Source of the DNA: Anaeroplasma sp902783745
Lineage (GTDB): Bacteria > Bacillota_I > Bacilli_A > Acholeplasmatales > Anaeroplasmataceae
DNA length: 64,000 nucleotides
Direction: 5' to 3'
Assembly (NCBI GenBank): GCA_946617655.1
Contig: CAMOKL010000002.1
Coordinates: forward strand, 62,001-126,000
Part shown: in pieces, positions 18,293-27,109 of the stretch
Layout: every line of letters starts with the position of its first letter
Numbering within the stretch: the stretch's first letter is position 1
Notes under the pieces: model-generated
The model's input: the letters and a program-made list of their open reading frames with translations, nothing else
Databases searched by the model: none
What the model was told of the DNA's origin: nothing
Program-made: the position numbers and the translations under genes

Positions 18293-20431
18293 TTAATATT
18301 TAATATATTCTTTTTTCTTCTTATCAATAATATAAAAGCTATCTAATATTGCAAATCCAAACATAGAAACAATTGATAAGAAATATATAACATTTGAAAC
18401 CCTCATAAGTCCTGTACCCTTATAATCAAATGTAATATTATAATTACCTAATCCTAAATCAACCGCAAGTAAATAATCTGTTGCTTCAGGATCAAATGGG
18501 TCTTTAGTAACAACTTCTCCTGTATCCTTATTTTCGATTCTAACCTTATAACCAGGATAATAAATTACTGCAACCTGAATAACTGCTCTATTAGTTTCTG
18601 AATCTAGTGATGTAACATTTACTGATAATGATGTTATAGGAGCGTTATATACTATAGATTCTTCATCAACTATAGCACTACCTTCTAATACGCTATATTT
18701 ACCATCAGCTTTTTCATGTGTTCCATTATGACCAACACTTCTATATACAAAATAATATAAAGAATTTGAATATACTGGTTCATATCCTTCATTATAATAT
18801 CCATATAAATATGGGAAATATTCCATATTATATCCAACCTGATAATAATACCAAGGGTTTATTTCACCATCAATTTCATATCTCCAACCAGAAGTTACAC
18901 TATGCTTATCATAAGATTCATTCTTTTCTTGTTCAGAAACATTATCACGAACAACTCTCTTTTCGATTGTAACCTGAGTTAATAATGGAATTAAACCTAC
19001 AACTGTTGCAGCAATAATTAATATTTGCTTTGAATAATATCTTAATACAAACGCTAAAAGCATTGGTACTAAAATTGATATTATAGAATTAATTCTCCAT
19101 GCAAACTGAACAGTATAGAATATAGATGGTAATAATCTCCATGCATCTCTTTGAGTTAATAATAATAACGCAAATATTAATAAGAATGAACATACATATA
19201 AGAATCTATCCTTATAAATTAATGATTTACTATCTTCTTCTTTAAAAAATAATCTTAAGTATGAAATAAATAAAATAATTATAGATGTAGTAAAAATAGA
19301 ATACATAAATTCTATACGCTGATTAAATGATACAGATACTAATAAATATAATGTTACTGATATTAATGGTGCAAACCATTTAAATTTCTTATAATTAACC
19401 TTTGATAATAAGAAATTAGATACTACATATAAAGATGTTGAAACTAAATATGCAACAAATGATATTAAAACATCAGATATTGAAACATTATTAGATCTTA
19501 ACCAATCCATATTTACAAATCCAGTATATATAGCACTTCTTGATGTATCATCTGCGACATGATTAAAATTAGTCCACATTCTATCACTATTAGATACATT
19601 ATATATACCAGTATTTAATACAGTTAATGTTCTTACTAATGCAAGTGACAATAAACCTAATATTAATCCTATAGATATTAAAGTATATATTAAGAATTTC
19701 TTATCATTTATAAGCTTTTTTATTATTTTATCAATATAGCATAATAAATATACAATACCAAATGAAAACGCAAATAAACCAGTAATATTATGAGATAAAT
19801 AAGTACCTATTGCGCCAAGAATTATTTCATAGAATAATAATACATTAAAATCATCATTATCTTTTAAATGAGTAAAATCATATAATCCCATAAAGAATAA
19901 AGGTAAGAATAACATTGCAAATGCTTCTGCGAACGCAAATCTTGCAAAATAATTAAATAATCTATATGGCATTATTACAAATAGTACTGCAACAACAATA
20001 GATGACATTCTCTTGTTTTCTGTAATATGCATACTAAATCTATACATAAATACACCACTTAAGAATAGAGTTAGAAAAATAACTATTTTAAATGATTGCA
20101 TTAAAGTAATACCAAAAGGTTCAAGTAATACTCCTGTTAACGCAACAACAGTATGTGATAATGGGGAATAGAATAATCCTTTCGCATAACCAATACCACC
20201 AAATGTTTCACTTAATATTAATAAAGATTCATTATTTTTAATTGCTTTAAACATGTAATATATATTTGCATAATGGAATCCTATATCATCTCCTGAAGGA
20301 GTTCCTTCATAAAATAATAATACACCTGCAATCATAGATGCAATTAATATTACGACATAAGGTAGTATATCAAAAGCTATTTTTTGCCATTTATTTTCAA
20401 CATATTTAGTTTTAACTAAAACACTCTCCAT
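18293..20431 (-). CDS. Large polytopic membrane protein, GT-C-fold glycosyltransferase-like (PF10131 type)
   Basis: The 712-residue protein has a first helix at ~22-42, then a periplasmic-type loop GTPSGDDIGFHYANIYYMF with an acidic pair placed like the GT-C catalytic Asp. About ten more helices follow, then a C-terminal extracytoplasmic beta domain (~520-680), ending in one helix and a KKKK tail. This fits the family named '6-pyruvoyl-tetrahydropterin synthase related membrane protein', which despite the name looks like lipid-linked-sugar glycosyltransferases. Its location next to queD is therefore probably coincidental. Acceptor is unknown. Confidence 0.7.
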   Translation of the reverse strand: MESVLVKTKYVENKWQKIAFDILPYVVILIASMIAGVLLFYEGTPSGDDIGFHYANIYYMFKAIKNNESLLILSETFGGIGYAKGLFYSPLSHTVVALTGVLLEPFGITLMQSFKIVIFLTLFLSGVFMYRFSMHITENKRMSSIVVAVLFVIMPYRLFNYFARFAFAEAFAMLFLPLFFMGLYDFTHLKDNDDFNVLLFYEIILGAIGTYLSHNITGLFAFSFGIVYLLCYIDKIIKKLINDKKFLIYTLISIGLILGLLSLALVRTLTVLNTGIYNVSNSDRMWTNFNHVADDTSRSAIYTGFVNMDWLRSNNVSISDVLISFVAYLVSTSLYVVSNFLLSKVNYKKFKWFAPLISVTLYLLVSVSFNQRIEFMYSIFTTSIIILFISYLRLFFKEEDSKSLIYKDRFLYVCSFLLIFALLLLTQRDAWRLLPSIFYTVQFAWRINSIISILVPMLLAFVLRYYSKQILIIAATVVGLIPLLTQVTIEKRVVRDNVSEQEKNESYDKHSVTSGWRYEIDGEINPWYYYQVGYNMEYFPYLYGYYNEGYEPVYSNSLYYFVYRSVGHNGTHEKADGKYSVLEGSAIVDEESIVYNAPITSLSVNVTSLDSETNRAVIQVAVIYYPGYKVRIENKDTGEVVTKDPFDPEATDYLLAVDLGLGNYNITFDYKGTGLMRVSNVIYFLSIVSMFGFAILDSFYIIDKKKKEYIKY

Positions 20432-20464
20432 AAAAAAATCCCTCTATTTGAAATAATTACTAAT

Positions 20465-20473
20465 ATTATATCA
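20465..20473 (-). promoter_or_regulatory. Extended -10 promoter for the GT-C-like gene
   Basis: The minus strand reads ATGTGATATAAT, a TGn-extended -10, about 35 nt before the start at 20431. It implies transcription separate from the que operon. Confidence 0.55.
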
Positions 20474-20504
20474 CATAGATGGGACTTTAATACAAAATAT
20501 TTTA

Positions 20505-20987
20505 TTATCTATTATCTACTTTTTCTGGATACATATCATGCATAAATAATCTATCTTCTGCCATTTTTTCAAATTTAGTACCCTTCTTTCCATAATTACA
20601 ATATGGATCAATAGAAATTCCTCCTCTTGGTAGGAATTTACCTGTTACTTCTATATATCTAGGATCTAATAATTTAATTAAATCCTTCATAATTATATTT
20701 ACGCAATCCTCATGGAAATCACCATGATTTCTAAATGAAAATAAATATAATTTTAATGATTTAGATTCAACCATTAAAACATCAGGTATATATGAAATAT
20801 AAATTGTTGCGAAATCAGGTTGTCCTGTAATTGGACATAATGATGTAAATTCAGGACAATTGAATTTTACAAAATAATCATTTTCCTGATGCTTATTAAT
20901 AAATGTTTCTAATATATCTGGATTATAGTTAAAATCATATTTAACATTTTTATTTCCTAAAAGTTTTAAGCCTTCATCTTCTCTCAT
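20505..20987 (-). CDS. queF: NADPH-dependent 7-cyano-7-deazaguanine reductase
   Basis: The 160-residue unimodular QueF has FNCPEFTSLCPITGQPDFA, with the Cys that forms the thioimide with preQ0, and the QueF motif ESKSLKLYLFSFRNHGDFHE (NADPH and substrate binding) in the T-fold. It reduces preQ0 to preQ1, the last step before tRNA insertion. The ATG overlaps the queC stop by one base, so it is the last gene of queD-queE-folE-queC-queF. No clear terminator is visible between it and the GT-C-like gene. Confidence 0.96.
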   Translation of the reverse strand: MREDEGLKLLGNKNVKYDFNYNPDILETFINKHQENDYFVKFNCPEFTSLCPITGQPDFATIYISYIPDVLMVESKSLKLYLFSFRNHGDFHEDCVNIIMKDLIKLLDPRYIEVTGKFLPRGGISIDPYCNYGKKGTKFEKMAEDRLFMHDMYPEKVDNR

Positions 20988-21676
20988 TATTCTACCTCAT
21001 ATTTAATAGGGTCTTTAATACCATTTATTTTGAATGCATTTAATCTATCAATACATGTACCACATTTACCACATGCCTTATCTTTTCCACTATAACAGCT
21101 CCAAGTTAATTCAAATGGTACACCTAAATCTAATCCTAATTTTACTATATCCGCTTTATTCATATTAACAAAAGGACCTGTAACTTTAAGCATATTTCCA
21201 CTACCTAAATAAATAGCTTTTCCTATTGCGTCATTAAATTCCTTACTGCAATCAGGATATGCATTTCCTGCCGCATCATCCTTATGAGCACCATAATAAA
21301 TTTCATCACATCCAAGTGATAGCGCAATAGAGGAAGCACTTGATAAGAATAAACCATTTCTAAATGGTACATATGTAGATACCGGACTACCATTAGTTTC
21401 TTCTAGCTGTTCTTTATAAGATTCAAGTGGTATATCCTTACTACTTCCCTTTAATAGGCTACAATCTGAATATTGGAATATCTTAGCTAAATCTAAGAAT
21501 AAATGCTTTACATTATAGTAATTACAAACATCTATAGATGCTTTAATTTCTTTATCGTGCTTTTGCCCATAAGAAATTGATAAAGCACATACATTTTCAC
21601 TTCCATATTTAGATATTGCAAGTGCTAATGCTACAGTTGAATCAAGTCCACCTGATACTAATACTAAACATTTCAT
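20987..21676 (-). CDS. queC: 7-cyano-7-deazaguanine synthase
   Basis: The 229-residue protein begins CLVLVSGGLDSTVALALA, the SGGxDS PP-loop of ATP pyrophosphatases. Near the C-terminus WSCYSGKDKACGKCGTC supplies the four zinc-binding Cys. It converts 7-carboxy-7-deazaguanine, ammonia and ATP to preQ0. Start and stop overlap folE and queF in TAATG arrangements, so the three are coupled. Confidence 0.97.
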   Translation of the reverse strand: MKCLVLVSGGLDSTVALALAISKYGSENVCALSISYGQKHDKEIKASIDVCNYYNVKHLFLDLAKIFQYSDCSLLKGSSKDIPLESYKEQLEETNGSPVSTYVPFRNGLFLSSASSIALSLGCDEIYYGAHKDDAAGNAYPDCSKEFNDAIGKAIYLGSGNMLKVTGPFVNMNKADIVKLGLDLGVPFELTWSCYSGKDKACGKCGTCIDRLNAFKINGIKDPIKYEVE

Positions 21677-22224
21677 TATAAGAATACCTCCTTAGTTAAA
21701 GAACCAATTGATGAGAATGTTTCTGTTTTTGATTTTTTCTTAACACCTCTTGCAGAAACACAAGAATGATGTCCTCTTATTCTTACTGCAATATCATTTG
21801 ATTTAGTAATTCCTTTTACAACATATAAAACATCATTTGTAATTCTTTCTTGTAATTGTAATCTTTTAGATACCATATCAACAATTCTTGCAAGCTTAGA
21901 TAAACCAATAACCTTTCCATTAGGAATATATGCAATATCACATGTCATATCATACATTAACGCAATATGATGCTCGCAATATGAGAATATATCTATATCC
22001 TTAATAACAACTAAATTCTTAGAATCAGTTAAATAATCCTCATCAAATGTTTTATTAAATAATTCAATTAATTCATCATTTGTATAATTCATACCATTAA
22101 ACATTTCCATATACATAGATGCACAACGATGAGGTGTTTCAATTAATCCTTCTCTTTTAGGATCATCACCTAATGCTTCAATTATTAATTTAAATGCTTC
22201 TTCTAGTTTCTTTTCATCTACCAT
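21676..22224 (-). CDS. folE: GTP cyclohydrolase I
   Basis: Starting at ATG 22224 (AGAGGTG site; an upstream GTG is part of that site) gives 182 residues, the usual length. Key motifs are IDIFSYCEHHIALM (zinc Cys and catalytic His) and RGHHSCVSARGVKKKS (second zinc Cys). It makes 7,8-dihydroneopterin triphosphate from GTP, the substrate of QueD. Placement within the que operon indicates the queuosine branch as its main use here, with folate synthesis possibly sharing it. Confidence 0.96.
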   Translation of the reverse strand: MVDEKKLEEAFKLIIEALGDDPKREGLIETPHRCASMYMEMFNGMNYTNDELIELFNKTFDEDYLTDSKNLVVIKDIDIFSYCEHHIALMYDMTCDIAYIPNGKVIGLSKLARIVDMVSKRLQLQERITNDVLYVVKGITKSNDIAVRIRGHHSCVSARGVKKKSKTETFSSIGSLTKEVFL

Positions 22225-22225
22225 A

Positions 22226-22876
22226 TTAAACACCTCTTTTATCCTTATCCCATATAATCTTATGAATTTGAATTTGTAATCTAGTGTTACATAAATTATT
22301 ATCCTTCATAAAATCAACCATTAAAGGTAAACTAATCTCATTATACATTGGAGATAAAAATGGATTTGTTATTTCATTTAAGTGATATTTTAAAATAATC
22401 TCTTTTGCGCGATTTAAATCATTAATATCACCACATACAAATTTAACAACATCATTCTTTCCTAAATATTTATAATTATCTAATATCATTTTATCTTCCA
22501 TTAATGAAGATGGTCCTTTGTAATCAAGTGTAAATACTACACCTTTAATTCCAACATATTTTTTTATATCTATAGCTCCATTAGTCTCAAGTTCTATACG
22601 ATATCCTAAATTAGATAATTTAATTATTAAATCATATATACCATCTTGTAATAATGGTTCACCACCAGTTAATGTAACATTAAAAACATTACAAGATTTA
22701 ATATATTCAACTATCTCATCAATACTTAATTCTTCATATTTAGGATTTATATATGAATATTTAGTATCACAATATGGACATCTTAAATTACATCCCATAA
22801 AACGAATGAATACTGCAAGTTCACCAGACTTTAAGCCTTCTCCATTTATTGATAAAAACTTTTCTATTACTTTCAT
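22226..22876 (-). CDS. queE: 7-carboxy-7-deazaguanine synthase (radical SAM)
   Basis: The 216-residue protein has the QueE opening FLSINGEGLKSGELAVFIRF, then the radical-SAM cluster motif CNLRCPYCDTKYSY (CxxxCxxC) and NVTLTGGEPLLQ. It rearranges 6-carboxy-tetrahydropterin to 7-carboxy-7-deazaguanine with SAM and Mg2+. The ATG overlaps the queD stop in an ATGA arrangement. Confidence 0.95.
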   Translation of the reverse strand: MKVIEKFLSINGEGLKSGELAVFIRFMGCNLRCPYCDTKYSYINPKYEELSIDEIVEYIKSCNVFNVTLTGGEPLLQDGIYDLIIKLSNLGYRIELETNGAIDIKKYVGIKGVVFTLDYKGPSSLMEDKMILDNYKYLGKNDVVKFVCGDINDLNRAKEIILKYHLNEITNPFLSPMYNEISLPLMVDFMKDNNLCNTRLQIQIHKIIWDKDKRGV

Positions 22877-23271
22877 ATTCTATATTCCGCCTTATTATTT
22901 GGAGTCTCATATACTGAAACGGAATATACATCATATCCTTTTTTCTTTAATTCATCAAAAAAGTATTTAGAGAAATTTTCAGCAGTTGTTCTAAAATTAA
23001 CAACTCTTAAAACAAATTCTTCTTTTAACATATCAAATAATTCCTTTTTTAATGAACCTTCTTCAACAATAAATGTATGATCAAAATAATCACATAACGC
23101 TTTAATATCATTCTTTAAAATGCCAAAGTCAACTAACATTCCATTGTCGCATTCTCCTTTTATTTCTGCAACAACTCTCCATCTATGACCATGGATATTC
23201 TTACATTTACCATTATAATTTGTTAAAAAATGTGCTGCATCAAATGATGCTTCTGATGAAATAATATGCAT
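22873..23271 (-). CDS. queD: 6-carboxy-5,6,7,8-tetrahydropterin synthase
   Basis: Starting at ATG 23271 after TGGAGG gives 132 residues; a longer frame extends into the leader terminator and is rejected. SFDAAHFL, then NIHGHRW, provides the three zinc His residues, and GMLVDFGILK and DHTFIVEE are PTPS-family motifs. The CKNIHGHRW Cys is the QueD-type catalytic Cys. It converts dihydroneopterin triphosphate to carboxytetrahydropterin. It is first in the operon, directly after the structured leader. Confidence 0.95.
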   Translation of the reverse strand: MHIISSEASFDAAHFLTNYNGKCKNIHGHRWRVVAEIKGECDNGMLVDFGILKNDIKALCDYFDHTFIVEEGSLKKELFDMLKEEFVLRVVNFRTTAENFSKYFFDELKKKGYDVYSVSVYETPNNKAEYRI

Positions 23272-23282
23272 AATAGCCTCCA

Positions 23283-23307
23283 TAAAAAAAGTACCCAAAT
23301 GGGCACT
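23283..23307 (-). terminator. Leader terminator 2 (adjacent to queD ribosome binding site)
   Basis: AGTGCCC and GGGTACT (minus strand, one G-U pair) around ATTT are followed by TTTTTTT. It ends 2 nt before the GGAGG of queD. Confidence 0.7.
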
Positions 23308-23340
23308 AAAAAAAGAAAATGGGACAAAAATATCCCATCA
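23307..23340 (-). terminator. Leader terminator 1 of the que operon
   Basis: ATGGGA and TCCCAT (minus strand) form a 6-bp stem followed by TTTCTTTTTTT. Its 5' arm is complementary to the aptamer-like loop. Confidence 0.7.
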
Positions 23341-23416
23341 AAAGCTTATATTAGAGCCCTGGTTTTGTTTAAAGACAGGATGGTACAATAGAACTGTCTT
23401 GTTAAAATTCTATGGT

Positions 23417-23445
23417 ATTTTAACATTTAATGTAATTAAATGCAA
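23417..23445 (-). promoter_or_regulatory. Promoter of the que operon
   Basis: TTGCAT (23440-23445), a 17-nt spacer and TAAAAT (23417-23422) with a TGT extension lie just after the nudC-like stop codon, so que transcription starts independently. Confidence 0.65.
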
Positions 23446-23452
23446 TACTAAT

Positions 23453-24250
23453 TTATATTTTACCTAAACGGAAATCCTTAATCATAGTACCTGTTAATGA
23501 CATTTCATCTGATACTTCAGTTTCATTATCATCTCTTCTTAAGAATTTTGCTATAGAAAGCTCATCTTCTTCTAATGTTATTTTAGAATCTCCTTTAATT
23601 TCACAAGTATATCCTAACGCAAGGCCACCACTTATTCCCCAAGGCTGTGAACCATAATATTTTATATTACATATATCAAGTCCAACTTCTTCTTTAACCT
23701 CTCTTATAACAGCTTCTTCTGGGGTTTCACCTATTTCTATAAATCCAGCAACTAAGGCAAAGCGAGAATATCCTTTTTTGTATTTAGTAACAACAATAGT
23801 ATCATCTTTAGTATTTTTAATTAATACTATTACAAATGGTGATATTTTAGGGAAGTATAGCATATTACAACATGGACATATAAACGCTCTTTCATGTTCA
23901 CTATGTACTAATGCCTTACCACATACTCCGCAATAATTATTTCTTCTATACCATAAATACATATGGTATGCAGTCATAATAATATATCCCTTACCACCAA
24001 AAAATCTTCTATATATATTAATATCTTGATATTGAGAATCAAGCTCATTTAATGACATAAAATATTTTTTATCATTTAGACTAAATAAATATCTTGATGA
24101 TACTTCTCTTTTAAGATCACTAATTTTAGGTATTTCATCATTAATTAAATATACTAATCCGTTCTTAAAACATAATATATAATCATCATTACAAGGTTTT
24201 ATATTTTTATATAATGGTTCATATTTCTTTGGTTTAAAATCTTGTATCAT
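23453..24250 (-). CDS. NudC-like Nudix hydrolase (NAD+ diphosphatase family)
   Basis: The 265-residue protein has the NudC layout: an N-terminal domain, a zinc ribbon (CGVCGKAL...CPCC, ~106-125) and a Nudix box GFIEIGETPEEAVIREVKEE (~175). Downstream SQPWGISGGL occupies the place of the NudC SQPWPFPxS substrate-specificity motif but departs from it after SQPW. It could hydrolyse NAD+/NADH or decap NAD-RNA; the altered motif makes specificity uncertain. Its ATG overlaps the stop of a small membrane-protein gene (ATGA). Confidence 0.83.
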   Translation of the reverse strand: MIQDFKPKKYEPLYKNIKPCNDDYILCFKNGLVYLINDEIPKISDLKREVSSRYLFSLNDKKYFMSLNELDSQYQDINIYRRFFGGKGYIIMTAYHMYLWYRRNNYCGVCGKALVHSEHERAFICPCCNMLYFPKISPFVIVLIKNTKDDTIVVTKYKKGYSRFALVAGFIEIGETPEEAVIREVKEEVGLDICNIKYYGSQPWGISGGLALGYTCEIKGDSKITLEEDELSIAKFLRRDDNETEVSDEMSLTGTMIKDFRLGKI

Positions 24251-24423
24251 TTTTTATCATCCTTTTTAAATAATATAAATAATATTAAAAAAATAAAAAT
24301 TGAAAAAAGTCCAATCAATGAAGCTATTGGTCCAAAGAATATGCTTAACAAAAGCACTGTTATTAAAATTATTGATATAAAAATAAAGCTAATAATTAAT
24401 GATTTCTTTTTGGACGGTAACAT
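24247..24423 (-). CDS. 58-residue two-helix membrane protein upstream of the NudC-like gene
   Basis: A short frame begins MLPSKKKSLII and ends FKKDDKK, with two hydrophobic segments at about 9-28 and 33-52 separated by FGPIA. Its start has GGAG 7 nt upstream, it follows an extended -10 promoter, and its stop shares four bases with the next ATG (ATGA). The Lys-rich ends and hydrophobic middles favour a real small membrane protein. No family is recognised. Confidence 0.7.
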   Translation of the reverse strand: MLPSKKKSLIISFIFISIILITVLLLSIFFGPIASLIGLFSIFIFLILFILFKKDDKK

Positions 24424-24446
24424 AACATTTCTCCAATCTTATTATG

Positions 24447-24455
24447 ATTATATCA
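24447..24455 (-). promoter_or_regulatory. Extended -10 promoter of the small membrane/NudC-like pair
   Basis: The minus strand reads TATGATATAAT, about 25 nt before the start at 24423 and just after the upstream terminator. Confidence 0.6.
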
Positions 24456-24456
24456 T

Positions 24457-24491
24457 AAAAAAGGTAGTAATTAGTAAAAATAATTACTACC
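24457..24491 (-). terminator. Terminator of the methyltransferase operon
   Basis: GGTAGTAATTA (24463-24473) and TAATTACTACC (24481-24491) form an 11-bp stem followed on the minus strand by TTTTTT. Confidence 0.85.
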
Positions 24492-24513
24492 AAATAAGTA
24501 AAAGAATATATAA

Positions 24514-25179
24514 TTAATTATTTCTATCTAATATAATTGGTTTAATAACATTTAATCCTAAATTCGCATTCTTAACACACTTAACCATAAATACATTAGA
24601 ATTTTCTTTGTTTTTATCATATACAAATTGAATCTTTTTAGGAATTAAATTATTCTTTTTTAATTCTTCTAATACCTCATCTAATCTTGGAGTTATATGT
24701 AAGAAATAAAGTGTACCTGAATCTCTTAAATTTTTTGAAATTGATTTAACTAATTTATCAATAGTAAGTGATTGTTCATGCTTCGCTAAATTTATGTAAT
24801 TATTATCTGCCATATTATCTTCTTTAGTCTTAAAATATGGTGGATTACATATAATAACATCATATAATTCATCACTTTTATAATCAATAATATTAGCTTC
24901 TTTTAATTCTACATTAGAAATATTATTTAATTCCATATTTTCTTTAGCTAATTCTAATGCCTTTTTATTAATATCAATTCCTGTCATTTTTTTAGGTTTA
25001 AATAATGATGCATAAAGTAACAATGCACCCTGATTAGTACCAAAATCACAGACACTATCTTTATGCTTGATATCAATAAATTCACCTAATACCATAGTAT
25101 CAGAATTTATTAAAAACATATCATCATCTTGTATAACCTTTAATTCTTGATGCTTAGGTATAAAATCAATTCTTCTCAT
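24514..25179 (-). CDS. tRNA1(Val) N6-adenine methyltransferase-like (TrmN6/YfiC family)
   Basis: The 221-residue Rossmann methyltransferase shows VCDFGTNQGALLLY (SAM-binding motif I, ~44-57), TGIDINKKALELA and the catalytic IICNPPYFK, diagnostic of N6-adenine methyltransferases. The N-terminal DTMVLGEFID segment fits TrmN6. It probably methylates A37 of tRNA1(Val); assignment to this exact target is by family. The start overlaps the stop of the alpha/beta hydrolase gene by one base. Confidence 0.83.
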   Translation of the reverse strand: MRRIDFIPKHQELKVIQDDDMFLINSDTMVLGEFIDIKHKDSVCDFGTNQGALLLYASLFKPKKMTGIDINKKALELAKENMELNNISNVELKEANIIDYKSDELYDVIICNPPYFKTKEDNMADNNYINLAKHEQSLTIDKLVKSISKNLRDSGTLYFLHITPRLDEVLEELKKNNLIPKKIQFVYDKNKENSNVFMVKCVKNANLGLNVIKPIILDRNN

Positions 25180-25967
25180 TATAATAATTCCCTTATTAAT
25201 AAATCTTTAAAATTAGGGTCTAAGTCATAAAATGCATGACATCCACCTTCTATAATTTTATATCTTAAATGTTTATTATATTTTTTCATTTCATCAATTG
25301 CAGTTATGTTAAATACTTTATCTTTATCTCCTGATACTATAAATGTATCAACATTAATATTTTTAATATCAGTTCTAATATCTAAATTAATTAATGTTTT
25401 TGCTGCAATTATAAAATGATTTAATTCTTCATTTGATATTTGATCCTTCATATTAAGGAATAATTCTATATTCGCATTATAAAATTCAATAGTATATATT
25501 TTTTCAAGCATTAAAGATAATAATTCATCTAGTTTATTATTTTTAGCATAATTAACTAAATCTATAAAGAATTTAGATTCATCATCATTAATGTATGATG
25601 TTGTACCTGCTAAAATTAATTTTTTTACTAAAAAAGAGGTTTTAGATGCAATAAGTAGAGATATTATTCCACCCATTGAAGTACCAAATAAATATAAATC
25701 CTTCAAATTAAGCTTATTAAATATTTTAATATAATCATTTGTAAAATCATAAATTGTATAATCAGATGGAATATTTACCTTTCTTTCAAAAAGATAAATA
25801 CTATATTCACTAGATAAATATGAATATTGTTTTTCTATTATATCCTTTGATTTTAAGATATCAAATAAATAAAGACCAGGTATAATTATTAAATTCTTCT
25901 TACCATTGCCAAATTTCATATATCTAAAAGTATTATCATCAATAATAACATTAAGTAAATTGCTCAT
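25179..25967 (-). CDS. Alpha/beta hydrolase
   Basis: The start at ATG 25967 with AGGTGA gives 262 residues; the longer frame from 26006 would begin inside the upstream terminator. LFGTSMGGIISLL carries the nucleophile elbow (Ser in GxSxG), VSGDKDKV the acidic residue and EGGCHAFYD the His. Substrate is unknown. It forms a two-gene unit with the tRNA methyltransferase gene. Confidence 0.75.
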   Translation of the reverse strand: MSNLLNVIIDDNTFRYMKFGNGKKNLIIIPGLYLFDILKSKDIIEKQYSYLSSEYSIYLFERKVNIPSDYTIYDFTNDYIKIFNKLNLKDLYLFGTSMGGIISLLIASKTSFLVKKLILAGTTSYINDDESKFFIDLVNYAKNNKLDELLSLMLEKIYTIEFYNANIELFLNMKDQISNEELNHFIIAAKTLINLDIRTDIKNINVDTFIVSGDKDKVFNITAIDEMKKYNKHLRYKIIEGGCHAFYDLDPNFKDLLIRELL

Positions 25968-26006
25968 ATAATCACCTACAATATCTATTTTAACATTAGT
26001 TTTCAT

Positions 26007-26035
26007 AAAAAAGACTACTTTTTTAAAGTAGTCTT
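26007..26035 (-). terminator. Terminator of the adenosine deaminase gene
   Basis: AAGACTACTTT and AAAGTAGTCTT form an 11-bp stem with a 3-nt loop, followed by TTTTTT on the minus strand. Confidence 0.88.
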
Positions 26036-26044
26036 ATTTTCATA

Positions 26045-27055
26045 TTATAATTCTTTGAATTGTTTTTCTATTTCTTGTTCTAACCAAACTCTAATATTAG
26101 GCTTTGCGAAAGATGCACGTATAGAATTCATCAATAAATTCTTTAATATGATTGGATTTAAGTTAAATGCATTATTTAACATTCTAAATTCATGCTTAAT
26201 ATTAGTATTAGATACTGTTTTATTATCAGTATTAATTGTTAATTTAAATCCATAATTTAATAATCCCTTAAAAGGATAATCTGTAATATTATCAAATAAT
26301 CCAGTATTTAGATTTGATGTTGGACATAATTCTAAAGCTACATTATTTTCTTTAATTGATTTAATTGTTTGTGCAGATTCAAGTGATCTTACACCATGTC
26401 CTATTCTTCTTGCACCAAAAGAAATTGCTTGATCAACACTTTTTGGACCTGCAGCCTCTCCTGCATGTATTGTAGTTGGAATTACATATGATTTTATTAA
26501 ATCAAATAAATCCTTAAAATTCTCTGTTGGATATTTAGCCTCATCACCAGCAAGGTCAATGCCTACAACACCATGTCCTAAATACTTTTTGGCAATCTCT
26601 ATTGTTTCTAAATTAAGATCATGATTATCATTTCCCCTCATCATGCATAAAATTATGCCTGATTTTAAATCTGATTTTTCTTGACCTCTTATTGCCGCTC
26701 TTACACATTGTTCAATAGTCATACCACGTTTCATATGTTTTTGTGGTGCGAATCTTATTTCTGCATAAATAATTCCATCATCCTTAAGCTTTTCTTTCAA
26801 ATCATACATAGCAATTTCAATTGCCTTTGGAGTTTGTAGTAGGCTTACTGGAAAATCAAATTTTTCTAAGTATTCAGCTAGATTACCACCAACTCTTGGT
26901 ACTGATAACATATTAATTAAATCGTCATCAGTATATTTCTTTTCAATCTTATTAAGTTCTAATAATCTTTTTACAGTATCAAGTGGTAATGAACCATCAA
27001 GATGTATATGTAGATCGATATAACAATTTAATTTATTAATTACTTCATTTTCCAT
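26045..27055 (-). CDS. add: Adenosine deaminase
   Basis: Start at ATG 27055 after GGAGG gives 336 residues; an ATG five codons upstream overlaps that site. Zinc and catalytic motifs are DLHIHLDGSLP, TIHAGEAAGP, GHGVRS and TINTDNKTVSNT. The last has Asp-Asn where the E. coli enzyme has Asp-Asp; some family members share this. It deaminates adenosine or deoxyadenosine in purine salvage. Monocistronic with its own terminator. Confidence 0.92.
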   Translation of the reverse strand: MENEVINKLNCYIDLHIHLDGSLPLDTVKRLLELNKIEKKYTDDDLINMLSVPRVGGNLAEYLEKFDFPVSLLQTPKAIEIAMYDLKEKLKDDGIIYAEIRFAPQKHMKRGMTIEQCVRAAIRGQEKSDLKSGIILCMMRGNDNHDLNLETIEIAKKYLGHGVVGIDLAGDEAKYPTENFKDLFDLIKSYVIPTTIHAGEAAGPKSVDQAISFGARRIGHGVRSLESAQTIKSIKENNVALELCPTSNLNTGLFDNITDYPFKGLLNYGFKLTINTDNKTVSNTNIKHEFRMLNNAFNLNPIILKNLLMNSIRASFAKPNIRVWLEQEIEKQFKEL

Positions 27056-27109
27056 AACTACTTCCTCCATATTTAATTTAATAGATTTATTCTAAATACA
27101 TTATAGCAT

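Larger units (their letters stand above)
23283..23410 (-). promoter_or_regulatory. Structured leader of the queuosine operon, candidate preQ1-type riboswitch
   Basis: From the predicted start near 23410 the minus strand shows a 7-bp stem (23394-23400 with 23372-23378) closing a 15-nt loop, followed by the A-rich tail TAAACAAAACCAGGG (23358-23372). A short stem-loop followed by an A-rich tail is the layout of preQ1-I aptamers, though the loop is longer than usual and the pseudoknot pairing could not be fixed by eye. Loop bases 23379-23383 can pair with the 5' arm of the first terminator (23335-23339), giving an antiterminator. Two terminators follow. Confidence 0.5.

Noticed and set aside
24242..24517. 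91-codon plus-strand frame
   Set aside because: It is the antisense of the small membrane-protein gene and a terminator, with low-complexity Lys/Ile composition.
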